The notes under the pieces are model-generated. The model saw only the letters and a program-made list of their open reading frames with translations. It ran no database searches and was not told the origin of the DNA. DNA of 64,000 nt from Solirubrobacter ginsenosidimutans (lineage in GTDB: Bacteria > Actinomycetota > Thermoleophilia > Solirubrobacterales > Solirubrobacteraceae), in the NCBI RefSeq assembly GCF_027587205.1, contig NZ_JAPDOD010000019.1:94281-158280 (forward strand), given 5' to 3'. Of this stretch, positions 61,949 to 64,000 are shown piece by piece. The position numbers and the translations under genes are program-made. Within the stretch, counting starts at the first letter, position 1. The number at the start of each line of letters is the position of its first letter.

Positions 61949-61982
61949 TGGGGTGAGCCGTCGCCACACCGTTTGCGTGATC
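61949..61982 (-). promoter_or_regulatory. Tripartite GTGTGA element for the HdeD-like gene
   Basis: Sense (minus): GATCACGC-N18-TCACCCCA with central ACGGTGTGG. It ends 45 bp before the ATG at 61903 and lies just past the protease stop. Confidence 0.7.
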
Positions 61983-62005
61983 GCGGTCGGCGATCCGGCG
62001 GCGCC

Positions 62006-62902
62006 TCACGTGGCGATGGACGACCCGGTCCGGTGCGCCGGCCGGGCGTGCGTGCGGCGGCGCTCGCGGTGCCGTCCCCGCTCCAGCTGCGCCAAGCGCG
62101 TCTTGACGCTGTCGATGGGGACGGCGAAGCCCACGCCGGTTGAGCTGTCGACGGAGCTGTCGCCCGTGGCGATCTGGTCGGCGATGCCGATCACGCGGGC
62201 GTGGGCGTCGAGGAGCGGTCCGCCCGAGTTGCCCGGGTTGATCGCGGCGTCAGTCTGTACGGCGTTCGGGACCGCGGCGCCGCTGGGCGCCTCGATCGTG
62301 CGGTGCAGGCCCGAGATCACGCCGGTGCTGAGGCTGCGCGGGACGCCGAAGGGGTCGCCGATCACGGCGACGGGGTCGCCGACCCGCAGGCCGGCCACGC
62401 TGCCGAGGGTGAGCGGGTGGAGCTCGAGCCCTGACGGGTCCACGTGCAGGACCGCGACGTCCATGTCCCCTTCGGTTCCGAGGACGGTCGCGCGCCGCGA
62501 CGCGCCGCCGTCGAACGTCACCGTGATGTGGTGGCCGCCGGCGACGACGTGACCGGCGGTGAGGATGTCACCTCGCGTGTTGAGGAGGATGCCCGTCCCC
62601 GACTCGGTGCCCTCCGCCGCTTCGGGCAGACCGAACGGCCCCGCGGTCGTCGCGATCGTGTGCGCGTTCACGTCGACGATGCCGGGGTTCGCGCGCGCGT
62701 AGATCGCGGCGACGTCGAACTGCCCGGCCCCCTCGCCGGCGACGACGCGCTCGACGACCGTGCTGCGCCCGTCGCGCGCGCCGGCGGTGAGAAGGACCGC
62801 GACCAGCGTGATCAGCGCCAGAGCGGCGAGCGCGACCGCGGGTGTGACCGGCGCCCGGCGCCGGCCGTATGCCACGGCGCGGGCTTCCAGACGCCGCGAC
62901 AT
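62006..62902 (-). CDS. Membrane-anchored trypsin-like (HtrA-type) serine protease without PDZ
   Basis: A 298-residue protein with one N-terminal helix (AVALAALALITLVAVLLTAG) and an extracellular chymotrypsin-fold domain. His in ILTAGHVVAG, Asp in DMDVAVLHV and Ser in NPGNSGGPL form the triad. No PDZ domain follows; the C-terminus is a basic tail. It likely degrades damaged envelope proteins. The ATG at 62902 lies 4 bp after the stop of the 49-residue gene. Confidence 0.88.
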   Translation of the reverse strand: MSRRLEARAVAYGRRRAPVTPAVALAALALITLVAVLLTAGARDGRSTVVERVVAGEGAGQFDVAAIYARANPGIVDVNAHTIATTAGPFGLPEAAEGTESGTGILLNTRGDILTAGHVVAGGHHITVTFDGGASRRATVLGTEGDMDVAVLHVDPSGLELHPLTLGSVAGLRVGDPVAVIGDPFGVPRSLSTGVISGLHRTIEAPSGAAVPNAVQTDAAINPGNSGGPLLDAHARVIGIADQIATGDSSVDSSTGVGFAVPIDSVKTRLAQLERGRHRERRRTHARPAHRTGSSIAT

Positions 62903-62906
62903 CACG

Positions 62907-63056
62907 CTAGGCGCCGTTGTGAGACGGGTGGTCCCCGTCGCGTGCCGGGAGCGCGCCGCCGGACTCGCGGCGGCGCGCGTTGCGCAGTTCGAGCTTCTTG
63001 AACTCTGCATCGACGATGCGATCGCGGGCTACGCGAACGTGATACGGACGTGACAT
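62907..63056 (-). CDS. Small basic protein, 49 aa
   Basis: MSRPYHVRVARDRIVDAEFKKLELRN then a basic, Gly/Pro/His tail. A good GGAGG 5 bp before the ATG at 63056 and tight linkage to the protease gene support it. A weak GTGTGA-like site lies 24 bp upstream. Unrecognised. Confidence 0.6.
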   Translation of the reverse strand: MSRPYHVRVARDRIVDAEFKKLELRNARRRESGGALPARDGDHPSHNGA

Positions 63057-63080
63057 GGCGGCCTCCAGTCAGTGAATCGG

Positions 63081-63106
63081 GTGTGTGACGTGCCGTTACA
63101 CAACCC
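63081..63106 (-). promoter_or_regulatory. Weak GTGTGA-like element upstream of the 49-aa/protease operon
   Basis: Sense (minus): TTGTGTAACGGCACGTCACACAC resembles the central and right half-sites, while the left half-site is missing. It ends 24 bp before the ATG at 63056, as in the short-leader copies. Confidence 0.35.
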
Positions 63107-63122
63107 CCTGTCCGGCGGCGGA

Positions 63123-63794
63123 CTACGAGCGCGCGCTCGCCGCGGACTCGCGCCGTGGCAGCTTCGCCTTGAGTTCGTCCACCTTGGCGCGGACCTGCTC
63201 CTTGCTGCGCTCGACCCGCCCGCGGGCCAGTGCCTCGGTCGCAGCCCGCTGGGCATCGCGCTGCGCCTTCTCCGCGGCGGCGATCTCGGCCTCCACGTCG
63301 GCGACCGGCCGGCGGAGCACGCTGCCACCGAGCCGGGCCATAGCGGTGTCGACGACGTCCGGGGACTGCTCGGTGACGTCAGCCAGCAGCGCCGTGTGAC
63401 GGGGGCGCACCGAGGTGGAGATCTCGCTGAGCGCGGACTCCGTGCGTTCGGCTTCGTCGAGGTCGAACAGGGAACCGACCAGCAGGCCGTACGTTCCGCC
63501 GATCAGGACGCCGAGCGGGCCGCCGAGGATGCCGAGCAGCACCCCGAGCGTCCCCCCGCTCGCCGCCCCGGCGTACTGGCCCGAGCCGGCGCGATCCTTG
63601 ACGAGGATCTGGCCGTCGTCGTCGCGGACGACCACGGCGGCCGCCTCGATCCGGAGGCGGCCCTGGCCGTCGAGCTCCTTGAGCGCGCTCAGCGCCTCAT
63701 ACGCGTTGCTGTCGGAGTCGAACGACACGGAGATCACGTTGTCCGTGCTCGTCGCGTCGGCTCCGCCGTTCTGCTGTAGATCGCGATTGGTCAT
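63123..63794 (-). CDS. DUF1269-like membrane/stress protein
   Basis: A 223-residue protein. An alpha/beta N-terminal domain (VISVSFDSDSNAYEALSALKELD...AAVVVRDDDG) is followed by a Gly-rich hydrophobic segment (GGTLGVLLGILGGPLGVLIGGTYGLLVGSLFDL) and a charged C-terminal coiled coil (ADVEAEIAAAEKAQRDAQRAATEAL). This matches DUF1269 proteins, whose function is unknown. A weak GTGTGA element ends 21 bp before the start. Confidence 0.8.
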   Translation of the reverse strand: MTNRDLQQNGGADATSTDNVISVSFDSDSNAYEALSALKELDGQGRLRIEAAAVVVRDDDGQILVKDRAGSGQYAGAASGGTLGVLLGILGGPLGVLIGGTYGLLVGSLFDLDEAERTESALSEISTSVRPRHTALLADVTEQSPDVVDTAMARLGGSVLRRPVADVEAEIAAAEKAQRDAQRAATEALARGRVERSKEQVRAKVDELKAKLPRRESAASARS

Positions 63795-63815
63795 GACGGC
63801 AAGCCTGCGGGGTCG

Positions 63816-63849
63816 CAGGGTGAGCCATCGTCACATAATCTGGACGAAT
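63816..63849 (-). promoter_or_regulatory. Weak tripartite GTGTGA element for the DUF1269-like gene
   Basis: Sense (minus): ATTCGTCC-N18-TCACCCTG; the central TATGTGA and right half-sites match, the left does not. The core resembles the copy at 61949, and the distance to the ATG (21 bp) is that of other short-leader copies. Confidence 0.45.
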
Positions 63850-63858
63850 CGAGTGCCG

Positions 63859-64000
63859 TCACGCCAGCGACGCGACGACGGCCGAGGGCGCCCGGATGGA
63901 CACGACGATCGCCTCGTCGGAGCCCTCGGGCGCCGGCTCGACCATGACGGTCGCGCCGGGCGTCAGCTCGGAGCGCAACACGAAGTCCGCGAGCGGATCC
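63859..64000 (-). CDS. Clp ATPase (ClpB/ClpC-type), C-terminal end only
   Basis: Only the last 46 residues are in the window: DPLADFVLRSELTPGATVMVE and the tail IVVSIRAPSAVVASLA. The first block matches the C-terminal domain of Hsp100/Clp ATPases (NPLA...L.G....G). Which Clp protein it is cannot be told from this end. The gene continues beyond the right edge. Confidence 0.6.
   Translation of the reverse strand, partial: DPLADFVLRSELTPGATVMVEPAPEGSDEAIVVSIRAPSAVVASLA

Overview
The window is very GC-rich, densely coding DNA. It carries a fused eukaryote-like acetyl-CoA carboxylase, many LuxR/NarL regulators, GAF-domain histidine kinases, a GpgS-like glycosyltransferase, AtuA-type acyl catabolism and DyP peroxidases. 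Together with the codon use this points to an actinobacterium, most likely of the Thermoleophilia (Solirubrobacterales: Solirubrobacter, Conexibacter or Baekduia type). That placement is inferred from gene content; there is no rRNA in the window. One tRNA gene, tRNA-His(GTG), is present. I found no CRISPR array, insertion sequence or origin.

Layout: 1-2393 is the C-terminal part of a multidomain acetyl-CoA carboxylase. 2383-7792 is a tightly overlapping six-gene minus-strand operon (polysaccharide deacetylase, acyl-CoA dehydrogenase-like protein, NodS-like methyltransferase, FAD oxidoreductase, double glycosyltransferase, P-loop kinase). 7839-8794 holds tRNA-His and a decayed HTH gene. 8795-9830 is a response regulator pair without a kinase. 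10074-12981 is a MoxR-DUF58-VWA operon closed by a strong terminator. 13047-14708 encodes a secreted repeat protein. 14881-17419 carries small unknown genes and a PP2C-like phosphatase. 17539-22899 is an acyl/ketone catabolic operon (cupin, CoA-transferase, two hotdog dehydratases, AtuA, SDR) facing a divergent IclR regulator. 24-31.7 kb holds a NicO metal transporter, a DyP peroxidase, its partner protein, a DUF4331 protein and an FAD monooxygenase. 31.7-52 kb is signalling-rich: an OmpR regulator, a sigma factor, two unusual ATPase-LuxR fusions, a MalT-like LAL regulator, three histidine kinases, an orphan binding lipoprotein and a second DyP cassette. 52.3-63.8 kb holds a ferredoxin/reductase/P450/alcohol dehydrogenase operon, a patatin and CorA pair, an extradiol dioxygenase with an FAH-family hydrolase, and envelope/stress genes. 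The right edge is the C-terminus of a Clp ATPase.

The most interesting signal is a dispersed 34-bp element, in sense orientation GATCACRC-N2-TCGGTGYGA-N7-TCACACCG, with fixed spacing. I find twelve reasonable copies plus one weak one, nearly all between genes and pointed at the next start codon. They precede the NicO transporter, both DyP cassettes, the P450 operon, the patatin, the FAH/dioxygenase operon, an HdeD-like protein, a DUF1269-like protein, a small membrane protein, and two paralogous regulators (33299-34597 and 45844-47133). These two fuse a histidine-kinase-type ATPase to a LuxR HTH and have Thr where the phospho-accepting His should be. Their HTH domains are almost identical and each has a copy of the element about 20 bp before its own start. 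I propose that they, or the sigma factor co-transcribed with one of them, run an oxidative/xenobiotic regulon spread over about 40 kb.
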